64,000 nucleotides of DNA from Strongylocentrotus purpuratus (GCF_000002235.5 NW_022145594.1:18268412-18332411), one strand, 5' to 3'. Numbered from the stretch's first letter, positions 9,703 to 20,998 are shown. Made by a program: numbers and translations. The notes: a model not told the origin generated them from the letters alone.

Positions 9703-11248
9703 TTGGTGACCAACCCAAAGCTTAATGAATGCTGTATCTGTAACAATGAAATCAAAGAAAATGAAAGTGATGCAAGATGTGACTGTTGTAGTAAGCATTT
9801 TCATGTGACATGTATGGGATTCCCTTGTGAAGACAGACTGAGTGACCTGACATTGATCTGGATTGTTCATTTTGTGGAAATAACAACATGGCTCATCGCA
9901 TGTTTGATCAAGTATGCATCCCTTCTCATTTCAATAGATACGAACTTCTTGGTGATCATGATGAACACTGTTACTTGGATTTGAACCAATCAAGGACCCT
10001 ATCAAGTACGACCAACAAAAGAAAATGTGGCAGATCAAAGAAGAGGTATGGTAAAAAGGGAAAGAAAACCAATCGATTGAGAGGAACACAAATCATATAA
10101 CTGACAGGAAAACAAATGAGTCTGATAGACATAATCCTTTGGCTATGGAAAATTCATCCCAAATAGAACACGAAGAGATGCAAAATGAAAAATTTGAGGA
10201 TGACTGGGTTAATTGTGAAATCAAGGAAGACGAAATGGGTGGAGAAACTAAAATCAAGAAAATTGTATCCCAAATCAATAGATGATCATCAAACAGACAG
10301 GAAAATCAGAAGAAAATCGGTGAATGGCAAAGTCTTAGAACCTGGGTAACTTACATCGGCAAAGCAATGAAGACATTCTATGAAAGCCATAGCAGAAAAA
10401 AAAAGGAAGACCGAAAGAAAGTTGATTGTAAAGAAAAGAAGGTGAAATCCGAGAAAAAAGATATCAGTGTTCAATCTTACACAGAAACTCTTTTAGGTTT
10501 ATATGCCTACAGTGTGCAGTCCCCACATGCAATGAAGTTGTATAATGACATGTGTGTGCAAAGTGAAACAGCACAAACACGATCCTGGGCAGACATAGCA
10601 AGCAATTTGCCAACTCAATCTAGAACAGATACATGTGTTGATATCGATGTATGTACTTGTAATCTTTTTGAACAGATCAAGGATTTGCGAAAGTACAGAG
10701 TTCATGCTGGTGGCAAGAAAAAAGAAGCAAAGAACAAGAAAGGTCGAGCAAGGAACAAGAAAGGTCAGTCTTCCAAAGGGAAAAAAGGTACTGATGGAAA
10801 TCACTCTTCTGATAAATCGGAGATTAGATTTGACAAAGATGAAGGAATAGAATTAGCAGTAAAGAATGAGAAGCAGGATACAAAGATATCGATGAATGCA
10901 GGTGACCAAGGACTTGATACAAATACATGTAAAAATGATACACACTCAGACCAGCATATTTGCAATATGAAAGACAACAAAGTTCAGATGGAGAGTTGTG
11001 CAGGACGATTCAAAGAATAATCTGTTGAAATCAAATTTTGATGAAAATGGGGAAATTGAAAACGGACGATGATAGTGGCAGTGATGTTCATTACCAGTGA
11101 AACGTTCGTGTGCAAGAAATTGTATAGAATCTGATAGTGATACAGACACAAGTCCTGGATGTGATTTATGCGATAGAAGTGTTTTACCAGAACGCAATAT
11201 GCCTTTGAATGTTTTTGTGATAGACCAAAAGATATGCCCATAAATGAA
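9703..11248 (+). pseudogene. Decayed PHD-finger-like coding region, lysine-rich
   Basis: The first stretch carries CCICNNE, CDCC and HFHVTC. After a change of reading frame near 9850, DLDCSFCGNNN follows. The spacing is that of a PHD finger (C2..C2..H.C..C2), a module that binds histone tails in host proteins and also occurs in ORF1 of some CR1-type LINEs. A lysine-rich region follows, with the longest frame at 10367-11020 (SYTETLLGLYAYS, RSWADIASNLP, then K/G/N-rich runs). A further cysteine-rich patch (GCDLCDRSVLPE) lies at about 11155-11210 before the N gap. At least four frame changes or stops interrupt the sense of the region. It could be an old LINE ORF1, or the damaged 5' part of the SET gene beyond the gap. 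I cannot decide between them. Confidence 0.4.
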
Positions 11249-11748
11249 NNNNNNNNNNNNNNNNNNNNNNNNNNNNNNNNNNNNNNNNNNNNNNNNNNNN
11301 NNNNNNNNNNNNNNNNNNNNNNNNNNNNNNNNNNNNNNNNNNNNNNNNNNNNNNNNNNNNNNNNNNNNNNNNNNNNNNNNNNNNNNNNNNNNNNNNNNNN
11401 NNNNNNNNNNNNNNNNNNNNNNNNNNNNNNNNNNNNNNNNNNNNNNNNNNNNNNNNNNNNNNNNNNNNNNNNNNNNNNNNNNNNNNNNNNNNNNNNNNNN
11501 NNNNNNNNNNNNNNNNNNNNNNNNNNNNNNNNNNNNNNNNNNNNNNNNNNNNNNNNNNNNNNNNNNNNNNNNNNNNNNNNNNNNNNNNNNNNNNNNNNNN
11601 NNNNNNNNNNNNNNNNNNNNNNNNNNNNNNNNNNNNNNNNNNNNNNNNNNNNNNNNNNNNNNNNNNNNNNNNNNNNNNNNNNNNNNNNNNNNNNNNNNNN
11701 NNNNNNNNNNNNNNNNNNNNNNNNNNNNNNNNNNNNNNNNNNNNNNNN
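11249..11748. other. Assembly gap, exactly 500 N
   Basis: The run is exactly 500 undetermined bases, a length typical of a placeholder, so the true size is unknown. Frames drawn through it are meaningless. It lies between the PHD-like region and the SET exons, so upstream exons of the SET gene may be missing here. Confidence 0.95.
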
Positions 11749-12084
11749 ATCGAGAAGACTAAACACCCTTCATAGCATAAGATCAGGGTGCAAAATAGGA
11801 GTCTGAAGGGCACACCATTTTAGCAGTTATTAAAGGCGCATCATTTAGAAGGCAAAATATTAAAAGTATAGCAAAACAATATGGTAACTTCTGGGCATCA
11901 AGGCAACTGTAGTGGCACCGCGCAATTGCCTTTGATGCTTCGGTTATTTTGCACCCTGCATAAGATCTATGCCGGGTTTCACCCAGGCAAAATAAGGAGT
12001 GTTATTACCTGAATAACTCATATCTGCTCTGCCCCAATCTACCTTTGGATTAAATAAGGATTTCATGTGTTGTCTTCTGCACAG

Positions 12085-12231
12085 GTTATGGTCTCTTTGC
12101 AACCAGAGATTTCTCCAAAGCGATTTCTTATTGGAATATAGAGGGGTACACAGACCTGATACAGCTGCTGAAACAGATGATGTTGATAACACCTATGTGT
12201 TTGAGTACAGACATAATGGGAAAGATATGCT
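12085..12231 (+). CDS. SET-domain gene, exon encoding the N-terminal half of SET (one frame slip)
   Basis: The acceptor is CTTCTGCACAG and the donor is ATGCT followed by GTAAGT. The exon starts GYGLFATRDFSK, the usual opening of a SET lysine methyltransferase domain (compare G.GLFA...F..G). After a one-base slip in the AAAGCGATT stretch it continues DFLLEYRG, then YVFEYRHNGKDM, matching the SET-N strand order of the KMT5A/SET8-like group. The slip means the exon as written does not read through. With 147 bases its ends do not fit the phases on either side, while 148 would. It may be a sequence error or a real lesion. The splice to 13077 restores the SET-C half in phase. Earlier exons were not found; the 500-N gap lies 336 bases upstream. 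Confidence 0.65.
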
Positions 12232-13076
12232 GTAAGTTTTTAAACTAATTTAAAGTAATCTTGTTATTATTATATAGCCAGTTGTTGATTCAACACAATT
12301 TCAGCATTGGGAGCTGCCAAGAGCCAATCTCAACAATCAATGATTTGCATTAAAATGTGTAGCTAATTAGGCAAATATCAACAATCAATGGTTTGCATCA
12401 AAATGTGTAGGCAAATGTGGATATATTACACATGAATTTAATGAGTGTGACTCTCCACTTTTGAATAATTGAAAGTTATTTTTCAATGCAAGGAGTAGCA
12501 GTTAGAAATCACCAGTGAAATGGATTCTACATCCTCACATTTGTTATTGATTATGAAGAACATCACAAATTCACTTGCATAGTGCATATAACTAACCATT
12601 GGTTAATTAATGGTTCAAGTTTCGGGTCAAGCAACTGTTTGAATTATGGTATACCATCTAGGTTTTGTGTTGCGATCGGTCAGTGGTTCAAAACCAAGAT
12701 AGCGTGACCAATTGACCAGCAATGACACCTTTTGTAATGTGCACTACAACATTGAATACAAGAAATACTAAGGTCGACTTGTAAAATTTTTGTTGTTTTT
12801 TTGTTGACAGAACAACACTTTGTATGAGTTTTTCTTGTATTCAAGAGTAGTAAAACATAATAACCTGTGGTCCAGTGTTTTTACACAGTTTGGGTTTACT
12901 TAACTCACAAATGCTACATGTAAATCGAAATCAACTGGTATTAAACAAGGTTTCATTGTGTTTACCTGCTGATTAATGTTCTAAATAAGAGCATGTTAGA
13001 ATCTGTGAATACCCCTTTAATAATTTTAAGAAAATCTATCAAAATTTACTTTCTTTCCTTATGTTTTGGTCAAAAG

Positions 13077-13272
13077 GATCGACGCCACATGCCCTAACTC
13101 CTGCCTTGCTCGATATATCAACGACTGCCACAAAAGACCCAACTCCATTATGAAGAAGTTCTCTCTCTCAGGAATGATACATCTCTGCTTGTATACTTTA
13201 TCCAATATCAAAATTGGAGAAGAAATCAGGTACGACTATGGGATGCTGGATATGCCATGGCGACAGGTACCG
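13077..13272 (+). CDS. SET-domain gene, exon encoding the C-terminal half of SET
   Basis: The exon encodes IDATCPNSCLARYINDCHKR, then RPNSIMKKF, HLCLYTLSNIKIGEEIRYDYG and PWRQ. These are the SET catalytic-site signatures: the RYIND..RPNS stretch corresponds to the cofactor-binding RFINHSC.PN motif, and GEEIRYDYG contains the catalytic tyrosine segment. The cysteine normally after H in NHSC is present as D-C-H here, a KMT5A-like variation. The domain would transfer methyl groups from S-adenosylmethionine to lysine, most likely on histones. The acceptor is TGGTCAAAAG; the likely donor is GTATGT after CCG, though a GTACCG site lies six bases earlier. Both donors end in phase 0, matching the next exon. 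No post-SET cysteine cluster is visible. Confidence 0.8.
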
Positions 13273-13666
13273 GTATGTACCATTTCTTTCTAATTTGTAT
13301 CTTATACTTAGACACATAGGCTATCCTTCATCTAATTCATCTTCATCTGTACGTAGCGACAGGTTTATACCATTAATTAGAATGGTCCTTATAATAATTG
13401 GGCAGTGTTATTATTAATGTCATGTTTAAGGATATTCCCTGAGTTGGACCACCTCTTAATGACATACATGTAGTAGATATGCCCAAGAAAACCTCATTTC
13501 CAAAATGTCAGTTATGCATTAGTGTGTGCATTACATTGCTCCATATCCTACAGCGTGTTTTCTCTCGGGTCCAAGAGAAACTCAAACATGGTGATGTTCT
13601 GTCGCTATAGAATTGTCAAAATTCTAATTGTCTATATAACTCTAAAAGTCTTGTTTTAGCTCATCC

Positions 13667-14550
13667 GGCCCAAAGGGCCCGATGAGCTTATGCCATGGCG
13701 TGGCGTCCGTCGTCCGTTCGTCCGTCCGTCTACAGTTTTCAAAATGCTTCTTCTTCGTTATTTTTCAACCGATTTTGATTCTGATTGTTTCATATGATAG
13801 GGCTAGGACGGGAATTTAAAAATTCGACACAGAATCGTCAAATTCATTATCTATGCTAATTTATGCAAATTGATTCGAAATCACAAAAAATGCTTCTTCT
13901 CCTTCATTTCTCGACCGATTTTGATTTGGTTTGCTTTATCTGGTAGAGCTAACTTTGGTACACTAAATTTCTACACAGAATTTTGAAATTGTTCTCCATT
14001 AATTAATTATGGTAATTTATGCAAATTTATTCCAAAAATAACAAAAATTGCTTCTCCCTCATTTCTTGACCGATTTTGATTTGGTTTGCCTTATTTGGTA
14101 GAGCTAAATTTGGAACACTAAAATTATACACAGAATTTTGAAATTGTTCTCCATTAATTAATTATGGTAATTTATGCAAATTTATTCCAAAAATAACAAA
14201 AATTGCTTCTCCTTCATATTTCGACCGATTTTGATTTGGTTTGCTTTATATCGTAGAGCTAACTTTGGTACACTAAACTTCTACACAGAATTTTGAAATT
14301 GTTCTCCATTAATATTTATGGTAATTTATGCAAATTTATTCCAAAAATAACAAAAATTGCTTCTTCTCCCTCATTTCTTGACCGATTTTGATTTGGTTTG
14401 CCAAATTTATTCCAAAAATAATTTAAAAATCACAAACCCTTCCAGGGCATCAAATTTTTATTTTTTGACCAGTTCAAAAGTGTACCACATAAAATTTATG
14501 ATATTTGTTGTTGCGAGATGCGGATGAGCGCTACATCATTGACGTTCTGG
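13667..14550 (+). mobile_element. Hairpin-ended tandem-monomer element, family F3, in intron
   Basis: It opens with the hairpin GCTCATC..GGGCCCGATGAGC, then a CGTCCGTCGTCCG tract. Roughly four monomers of about 140-185 bp follow, each with TTCTTGACCGATTTTGATTT, GGTAGAGCTAA and TTATGCAAATTTATTCC. The 3' end has GCGGATGAGCGC (the arm of the first hairpin again), a near-palindrome ACATCATTGACGT, and TCTGG before TT. The layout is the same as family F1 with unrelated sequence. Non-coding. It lies in the intron between the SET exon and the large exon. Confidence 0.6.
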
Positions 14551-15526
14551 TTATTGAATTTGCAACGTAATTAGCCAAAAATAATCTATAAACTTTTCAC
14601 CTGACCCTCCCTGCAAGATATGTGATCAAAGCCCAAATGTCATGAAAAAGGGGAAAATGCGATGTACAATGTGAATTGTGAAACCTTTTTATAAAACAAA
14701 ATCTGTTGACACAAAAACCCTGATAGCACAAAGTAAATATCTGGCCGAACCATGTATTTTGTATGCAATTTTAAGTGGATAACACAAAATCCTTATAACA
14801 CAAACAAAATATTGTGGTCCTACTGATTTTGTGTTAAAGAAGTTCCGCTCCGAGGTTCAGCTGTATCATGTTTACATGTCCTACCTTTGTATGATGCTGA
14901 ATTATATTTCTTGGATTCTTTAAAAAATCGGTTAAAAATGAGAAGGTGCAAGCCAAAAACGACTTGCGAGGCCAAGGTGGGATAGGAGAGTACGTTAATT
15001 GACCCCGGGCTCAAGTAAATTCTATTTCTGCTCATTTTGATAATTTAAAAATCAATTTAAGATCTTTAGATGCCCTGTCTCATAGATTAGTGGTAAATAA
15101 AGGTACCTTGACAGTTAAAAATAAATGTCATGTTTTAGCTCGATTTTGTGTAAAAGAGATTCCACTGTACGACAAAAAATCAGTTTAAATATGTTAAAGG
15201 GGGGTGCCAACGTTCAAAGTGTGCAAAACATTATGCAAAGATCATGAAAGTACAATTTTTGGGGAAAGGAAAGAAGTCATAAGTTCCATATCTGACCTCA
15301 AATTTGACCAAAAGTGCTGCTCAATAGTTAACAGGAAAGCTACGCAATTTATTGGTCAGAATTACCACAACTTGGTCAAAATTGTGGTCATTCTTACCTA
15401 CCGTTAGTTTGTAGATTCTTCATCTTGATATTTTTATGTAAGTTTTTTTTTTTTTATTGTGACCAAAAGTGCCAAAATCTGCCTTTTGTCGCACTTTTTG
15501 GTTTAAAAAAAAATAAAACTTTTATT

Positions 15527-16196
15527 ATCCCCTCGCCGACGAAGTCGGAGGGGATATAGTAACGCTGCCGTCCGTCCTTCCTTCCATGCGTGCGTCCGTC
15601 CGTGCGTGCGTCCGTTCGTAACAAATTTGGTTTCCGATCGATAACTTCAGTAATGTTTGACAAATTTTAATGGAATTTGATATGAAGGTACATGATATCA
15701 AAATACAGGCTAAGTTCGATTTCGGAGTATGTACCTAGGTCAAAGGTCATAGCTCATTAAATATGCAAATCTGGTTTCCATTCGATAACTTGAGTAATGT
15801 TTGACGAATTTTAATGAAATTTGATATGAAGGTTCATGGTATTAAAACAAAGTCTAAGTTCGATTTCGGAGTATGTAGGTCAAAGGTCATAGCTCATTAA
15901 ATATGCAAATCTGGTTTCCATTCGATAACTTGAGTAATGTTTGACGGATTTTAATGAAATTTGATATGAAGGTACATGGTATCAAAATACATGTACAGCC
16001 TAATTTCGATTTCTGAGTATGTAGGTCAAAGGTGAAAGGTCATAGCTCATTAAATATGCAAAAACACCTACCGGTAATTATATATGTGAAAATCCTTGCC
16101 TAGAAATATAATAATATAGTCCAATGGAGGTAACTTGTTCTGACGTATATAGGCCATTTGTACCCTGCGAGGGATGCTACGCTTTGCGTTGACTTG
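15527..16196 (+). mobile_element. Hairpin-ended tandem-monomer element, family F2, in intron
   Basis: The 5' hairpin is CCCCTC(GCCGACGAAGTCG)GAGGGG, followed by a CCGTCCGTCC / GCGTGCGTCCG tract. Three monomers of about 130 bp contain TTCGATAACTTGAGTAATG, TTTGATATGAAGGT, TAGGTCAAAGGTCATAGCTC and AAATATGCAAAT. The 3' end has CTGCGAGGGATG, the small hairpin ACGCTTTGCGT and GACTTG before TT. It sits about 270 bases upstream of the acceptor of the large exon. Non-coding. Confidence 0.6.
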
Positions 16197-16468
16197 TTTA
16201 AAAATGAATCTCATCTTACTACAGAATCAAAGTTTTATGTCTTTGATTGAGTTTGGAATTACACACCATGGATAGTGGCAATTGGCCATTGTAGTGGCAT
16301 TCAAATTTAGCGATTTGTTAATATTACCAATTGATGTTCGAAAATGCATTTTAAAAAAATTGTGAATTGTCTTGCTCGCGAAATTGAAATGCATGCAAAA
16401 CTTTTGCATATTATGGCTAATTCTTAATTTCTAAACTCATGAATTGTTTCCGTTTCCGATAATTTCAG

Positions 16469-19139
16469 GTGGGAGTTCTGGATGCTGCACCATCTGGCTC
16501 AAATGTTCACTGGACCGGTGATGACGACACTCCTGTCGCATCTGAACCATCTGGAGATGACAACACTCCTGTCGCATCTGAACCATCTGGAGATGACAAC
16601 ACTCCTGTCGCATCTGAACCATCTGGAGATGACGACACTCCTGTCGCATCTGAACCATCTGGAGATGACGACACTCCTGTCGCATCTGAACCATCTGGAG
16701 ATGACAACACTCCTGTCGCATCTGAACCATCTGGAGATGACAACACTCCTGTCGCATCTGAACCATCTGGAGATGACGACACTCCTGTCGCATCTGAACC
16801 ATCTGGAGATGACGACACTCCTGTCGCATCTGAACCATCTGGAGATGACGACACTCCTGTCGCATCTGAACCATCTGGAGATGACGACACTCCTGTCGCA
16901 TCTGAACCATCTGGAGATGACGACACTCCTATCGCATCTGAACCATCTGGAGATGGCGACACTCCTGTCGCATCTGAACCATCTGGAGATGACGTCACTC
17001 CTGTCGCATCTGAACCATCTGGAGATGACAACACTCCTGTCGCATCTGAACCATCTGGAGATGACGACACTCCTGTCGCATCTGAACCATCTGGAGATGA
17101 CGACACTCCTGTCGCATCTGAACCATCTGGAGATGACGACACTCCTGTCGCATCTGAACCATCTGGAGATGATTCCGATAGTGATTATGAAGCCGAATCT
17201 GATCCAGAAGGTAGTAGCAGTGATGAGGCTGATTTCATTCCATTTCGGTTTGTACGTGGACGTCAAAGTAACTCTGTGGCAGTTTCTGTCAGTGATAATA
17301 AGGAGAGTGAAGCCATGCCTGTTGACCATTCAGTACCTAATACCTCACCTGCCCATGCCTCTGCAAGTGTTCAAAGTGCAAAAGTCTCAAGCTCCAGTTG
17401 CAGTATTAATGTGATGACCACTTCAAACAACAACTGTAGAAAGTGGGACAAACCTCAGTACTGTAAATTTTGTAGTCAACCACAAAAGAAACTGCCGAGG
17501 CATCTGCTTACACCACAACATGTCAACGAGACTGAGGTTCAGCAATGGATTGCAACTAAAGACATGAAAGAAAAGGCAAACTTGCTAGCTAAAATGAGAA
17601 ATTACGGAAACTATCGTCACAATGTCAAAGTCCTTCAAGAAAATAAAGGTACCTTGATTGTTGCATACAGACCGAAATATGATGTGGATCCAGAAGAATA
17701 TTTGCCATGTAGTCATTGTTATGCTTTCTATTCCAAGGATGATTTGTACAGGCATGTTCATAGATGTAAATTGCGACCAGATGTTGAGGATGAGGATGAG
17801 ACCTGTGAACCACCCAAGAAGAAAAAAAGAACCTTACATGTTCAAACTGGTAGAATGATGCTTCCAGGCCCATCAGGAGTAAGCCCAAAGGTGCACATGA
17901 TATTATCAATGGGAGTCGATGATGAAATATTGAGAGTTGTGAAATCAGATAGATTAATGCAGCAAGTAGCAGAGAGGCTGACATTGAAGCATGGGCATGA
18001 CAAAGACCAGTATTCATATATACGGCAAAAATTGCGTGAACTTGCACGACTGGTTCGTGAGTACAGAAAATTGAATGATCACCCATCGGCTTCATTAGTA
18101 GATTTGATTTGTCCTACCAAATTTAATGAGGTCATAGCTGCAACTAGGAAGGCTGCAGGATTTAATGAGGATACACATTTGTACACAACACCTAGCCTGG
18201 CACTGAAAGTCGGATATACACTGGTGACGGCTGCCAAAGTCCTTATGGGAAATGCTCTGTTGCAAGCAGATGCTGGTTTGGAAAAGAAATGCAAACAGTT
18301 CATCAAATCATATACTCTCAAGTGGGAAGCAGAAGTAAGCACACATGCACTGCGTACATTAAAAGTAAACAAGAGAAATACATCAAGGCTGCTTCCTTTG
18401 ACAACAGATGTTGTTGCACTGTCCAATTATGTGAGAAAAGAAACAAAAGAGGGAAAACAGAAGCTGAACAGCTGCAGTAGTGATGAGACCCTTGACAGAT
18501 GGAAACAGTTGGCTGAGGTTACCCTGACCCAGGTGTGTGTTTTCAACAGGAAGCGTCCGGGAGAAGTTTCAAAGATGCCCCTCAGTGATTACAAGTGTAT
18601 CACAAAAGGAGAAGGTGGAATATTTGGTGAAGGCCTAACCAAATGGGAAAAGGCGTTGTGCAATGTGGTATGGAGGGTGGAGATTAATGGGAAATGCAAT
18701 AACACTGTACCCGTTTTGCTAACAGATGACATGAAAGGCAGCATTGACTTGTTGATGGAGAAAAGGTCACAAGTAGTCAATGATGGAAATCCCTACTTGT
18801 TTGCAAACCCCGATGGAAGAGGCCACTTGAGAGCAACTGATACAGTGCGAAATCATGCCCAAAAGTGTGGAGCAAAGTATCCAGATCAGCTTAGATTGAC
18901 AAAACTCAGGAAGCACATTGCTATCAGCTCTCAGATCATGAATTTGAAGGATAATGAAGTGGACATTTTAGCCACCTTCATGGGCCATGACATAAGAACC
19001 CACAGAGCCTACTACCGCCTGCCAGATGCGTCACTGCAAGTAGCAAAGATTTCTAAAGTACTCTTCAGCATGGAGAAGGGAGACCTAAAGGCAATGGCAG
19101 GAAAGACGTTGGATGATGTTCGTGTAGATGCAGATGAAG
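16469..19139 (+). CDS. SET-domain gene, large exon: acidic repeats, zinc motifs and tyrosine-recombinase-like core
   Basis: The exon opens after GATAATTTCAG in phase 0, matching the SET exon, and is open for 890 codons to a GTATGA donor. Order, counted from its first codon: residues 17-232 are 18 copies of GDD(D/N)TPVASEPS. A Ser/Asp-rich linker follows, then a C2H2-like motif YCKFCSQPQ..HLLTPQH at about 330-350, a second C2HC motif PCSHCY..HVHRC near 410-430, and a basic PPKKKKR likely to be a nuclear signal. From about 470 to 870 there is a tyrosine-recombinase-like fold: R696 (RKRPGEV), K742 (INGKCNNTVPV), R814 (LTKLRKHIA), H840 (FMGHDI) and Y849, nine residues after the histidine. Only the histidine of the usual HxxR is replaced. 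Recombinases of this class cut and rejoin DNA through the tyrosine. Activity here is unproven, and a DNA-binding role is equally possible. Because the frame is entered from a splice site, no start codon is expected; the gene's own start is not in view. Confidence 0.85.
16517..17164 (+). repeat. Coding minisatellite, 36-bp unit, 18 copies
   Basis: Eighteen head-to-tail 36-bp units encode GDDDTPVASEPS with few changes. The fourth position alternates D and N; units 12, 13 and 14 carry I, G and V variants. The order over the first units (D N N D D N N D) suggests growth in blocks of four. All units are whole codons, so the array keeps the frame. Both other plus frames and two minus frames stay open too, purely because the unit length is a multiple of three. 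Confidence 0.95.
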
Positions 19140-19525
19140 GTATGACTATTTTTTATGTTTTGTGCTAGATAGAATGGCTGAGAATATGCCATACCATTTT
19201 CATTTCCTTCTACTTTTATCTAAAGTGATATCTGATTGGTTAGTGAGATCATAACGGTTTCTAGTTTGAGATTACATTAGGCCAGAAAACTTTTATGTTA
19301 CATCTCAATCATTCATTTCACTCTCATACAACACAGTTTTTATATTGTATAATTTCCTTAGTTTTGTATGCTTGCTATATCCTTCAGTTTGTGAAGTTCC
19401 ATGCTTTTGGTAAGCAAACTGGGATGTCTTCATTAGTACCTCCAGTTTTAATAAGAATTGATCCGAGATACAATATATGGGAAGCTGCCAACATTTCAAA
19501 TACTTGAATATGTGATTTGATTTTT

Positions 19526-19990
19526 GTGTCGCCTTACTGAACGTTCATGGTGGCACATACTAATCCAAATTATCTATGTCCGTCTTTCCATTAACCGATT
19601 CGGTTAACGTTTTCGGTTAACCCTTCTAAAAATGCTCCGCAGGCTAAACGCTATGCTTGATTTACTCCAAAACTTGGTAGGATGATCCGCAGGTTAAACG
19701 CTATGCCCGATTTACTTCTAACTTGGTAGGGTGATAGAGTGAGGTGCCACAATATCATGTGTTGCTTTGAGCTGTATTATTTGCATATTCATGAATTTCA
19801 ATTAGCTTATTTGCAATGCAATTTAGGTTAACCTTAAAAAAAATGCTCTGCAGGCTAAACGCTATACCTGATTCATTTGAAACCTGGTAGGGTGACAGAC
19901 TGAGGTGCCAAGATGTTGTGTGATGCTTTTCATTGCATTATTTGCATAATCATGACATTTAATGAGCTAATTTGCATATTTTGATATATT
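19526..19990 (+). mobile_element. Hairpin-ended tandem-monomer element, family F5, in intron
   Basis: It starts with the loose palindrome TGTCGCC..GAACGTTC..GGCACA, followed by ATGTCCGTCTTTCC. About two and a half monomers follow, with GCAGGCTAAACGCTAT, AACTTGGTAGGGTGA, GAGGTGCCA and TTATTTGCAT. The 3' border was not located confidently. It matches the F1-F3 layout (hairpin, GTCC tract, monomers) but is unrelated in sequence. It lies in the intron 19140-20223. Confidence 0.45.
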
Positions 19991-20223
19991 TTGGATACTC
20001 ATGTGTTTTAAAAAAATGATGACACTTGCAGAATTGTCTCTCTAAATACACTTTGTATTGAAGAGTAGTTGTGGTACCAGCTGTGCTGTTTACATGAAAA
20101 GCAAAACAGGGATGACTATCCACAGCTGTCTGCTATGAACTTACCCTTGCAAAGATTATAATGTACATGTATGTTATTTTTCACCTGCTCTTGTTAAATC
20201 TGTGTTTGTTTTTTGTTTTTCAG

Positions 20224-20325
20224 AATGCAACATAGATCCAGATGTTGATGATGATCCTGACAACGAAGTGAACAGGCCCGATGATGCTGTTTTGATGGAT
20301 GAGATGTCAGACAAAGAAAATGAAG
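20224..20325 (+). CDS. SET-recombinase gene, small acidic exon
   Basis: A 102-base exon runs between TTTGTTTTTCAG and a GTGTGA donor. It joins the large exon in phase (DADE, then ECNIDPDVDDDPDNE) and continues RPDDAVLMDEMSDKENE. The stretch is strongly acidic and probably a flexible linker between the recombinase-like core and the SANT/Myb-like end. Length is an exact multiple of three and both ends are phase 1. No domain is recognised. Confidence 0.7.
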
Positions 20326-20359
20326 GTGTGAATGAATTACTTTGTTATATCCTTTGTTA

Positions 20360-20998
20360 GGCCTCCGTTACGAAGTAGCCGGAGGCATTATGTTTTCGGG
20401 TTGTCCGTCCGTCCGTCCGTCCGTCCCGTTCTCGTGATCGCGTTATCTGAAGAACCGATTGATGGATTCCTGCCAAACTTTGGTCATGTATGTATCTTGC
20501 AGAGCCGATGGACTGATAAGATTTTGGGGTCACAAGGTCAAAGGTCAAAGGTCACAGGGCTCATTATGTATGAAAAACAGCTCGTGATCGCGTTATCTCA
20601 AGAACCGATTGATGGATTCCTGCCAAACTTAGGTCATGTATGTATCTTGCAGAGCCAATGAACTGAGTAGATTTATGGGTCATGAGGTCAAAGGTCAAAT
20701 GTCATGGGCTCATTATGTATGCAAAAACAGCTTTATCATTAGAACTGACAGATGGATTACTATTTAATTCAGGACATCTTGCAGAGCCAATGAACTGAGT
20801 AGATTTTAGGGTCATGAGGTCAAAGATCAAAGGGTCATATATGTATATGAGAAATTGCTTGTAATCACGATATTCTGAGAACCTGTTAATGGATTACAAT
20901 GAAATTCGAATTTGAAAAATTTCTTCTGTTTTGGTTTGTAAACTTGCTCTATGACGGAGGCATCATTTTCGAATGCGCGCAGTCGAAGTTCCATCTAG
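20360..20998 (+). mobile_element. Family F1 element, copy c, in intron
   Basis: The 5' hairpin GCCTCCG..CGGAGGC and a fourfold GTCC run are followed by four diverged monomers containing GATCGCGTTATCT and GAGGTCAAAGGTCAAAGG. The 3' end has GACGGAGGCATC, a slightly damaged hairpin and TCCATCTAG before TT. It is very close in sequence to 3027-3684. It begins only about 35 bases after the donor at 20326. Confidence 0.65.

Noticed and set aside
11234-11813. Long open frames across 11.2-11.8 kb on both strands
   Set aside because: They run through 500 N and have no real sequence content.
16437-17414. Several long frames overlapping the 36-bp repeat on both strands
   Set aside because: The unit is a multiple of three, so every frame without a stop in one unit stays open. 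Only the acidic plus frame continues into recognisable domains and is entered from a splice site.
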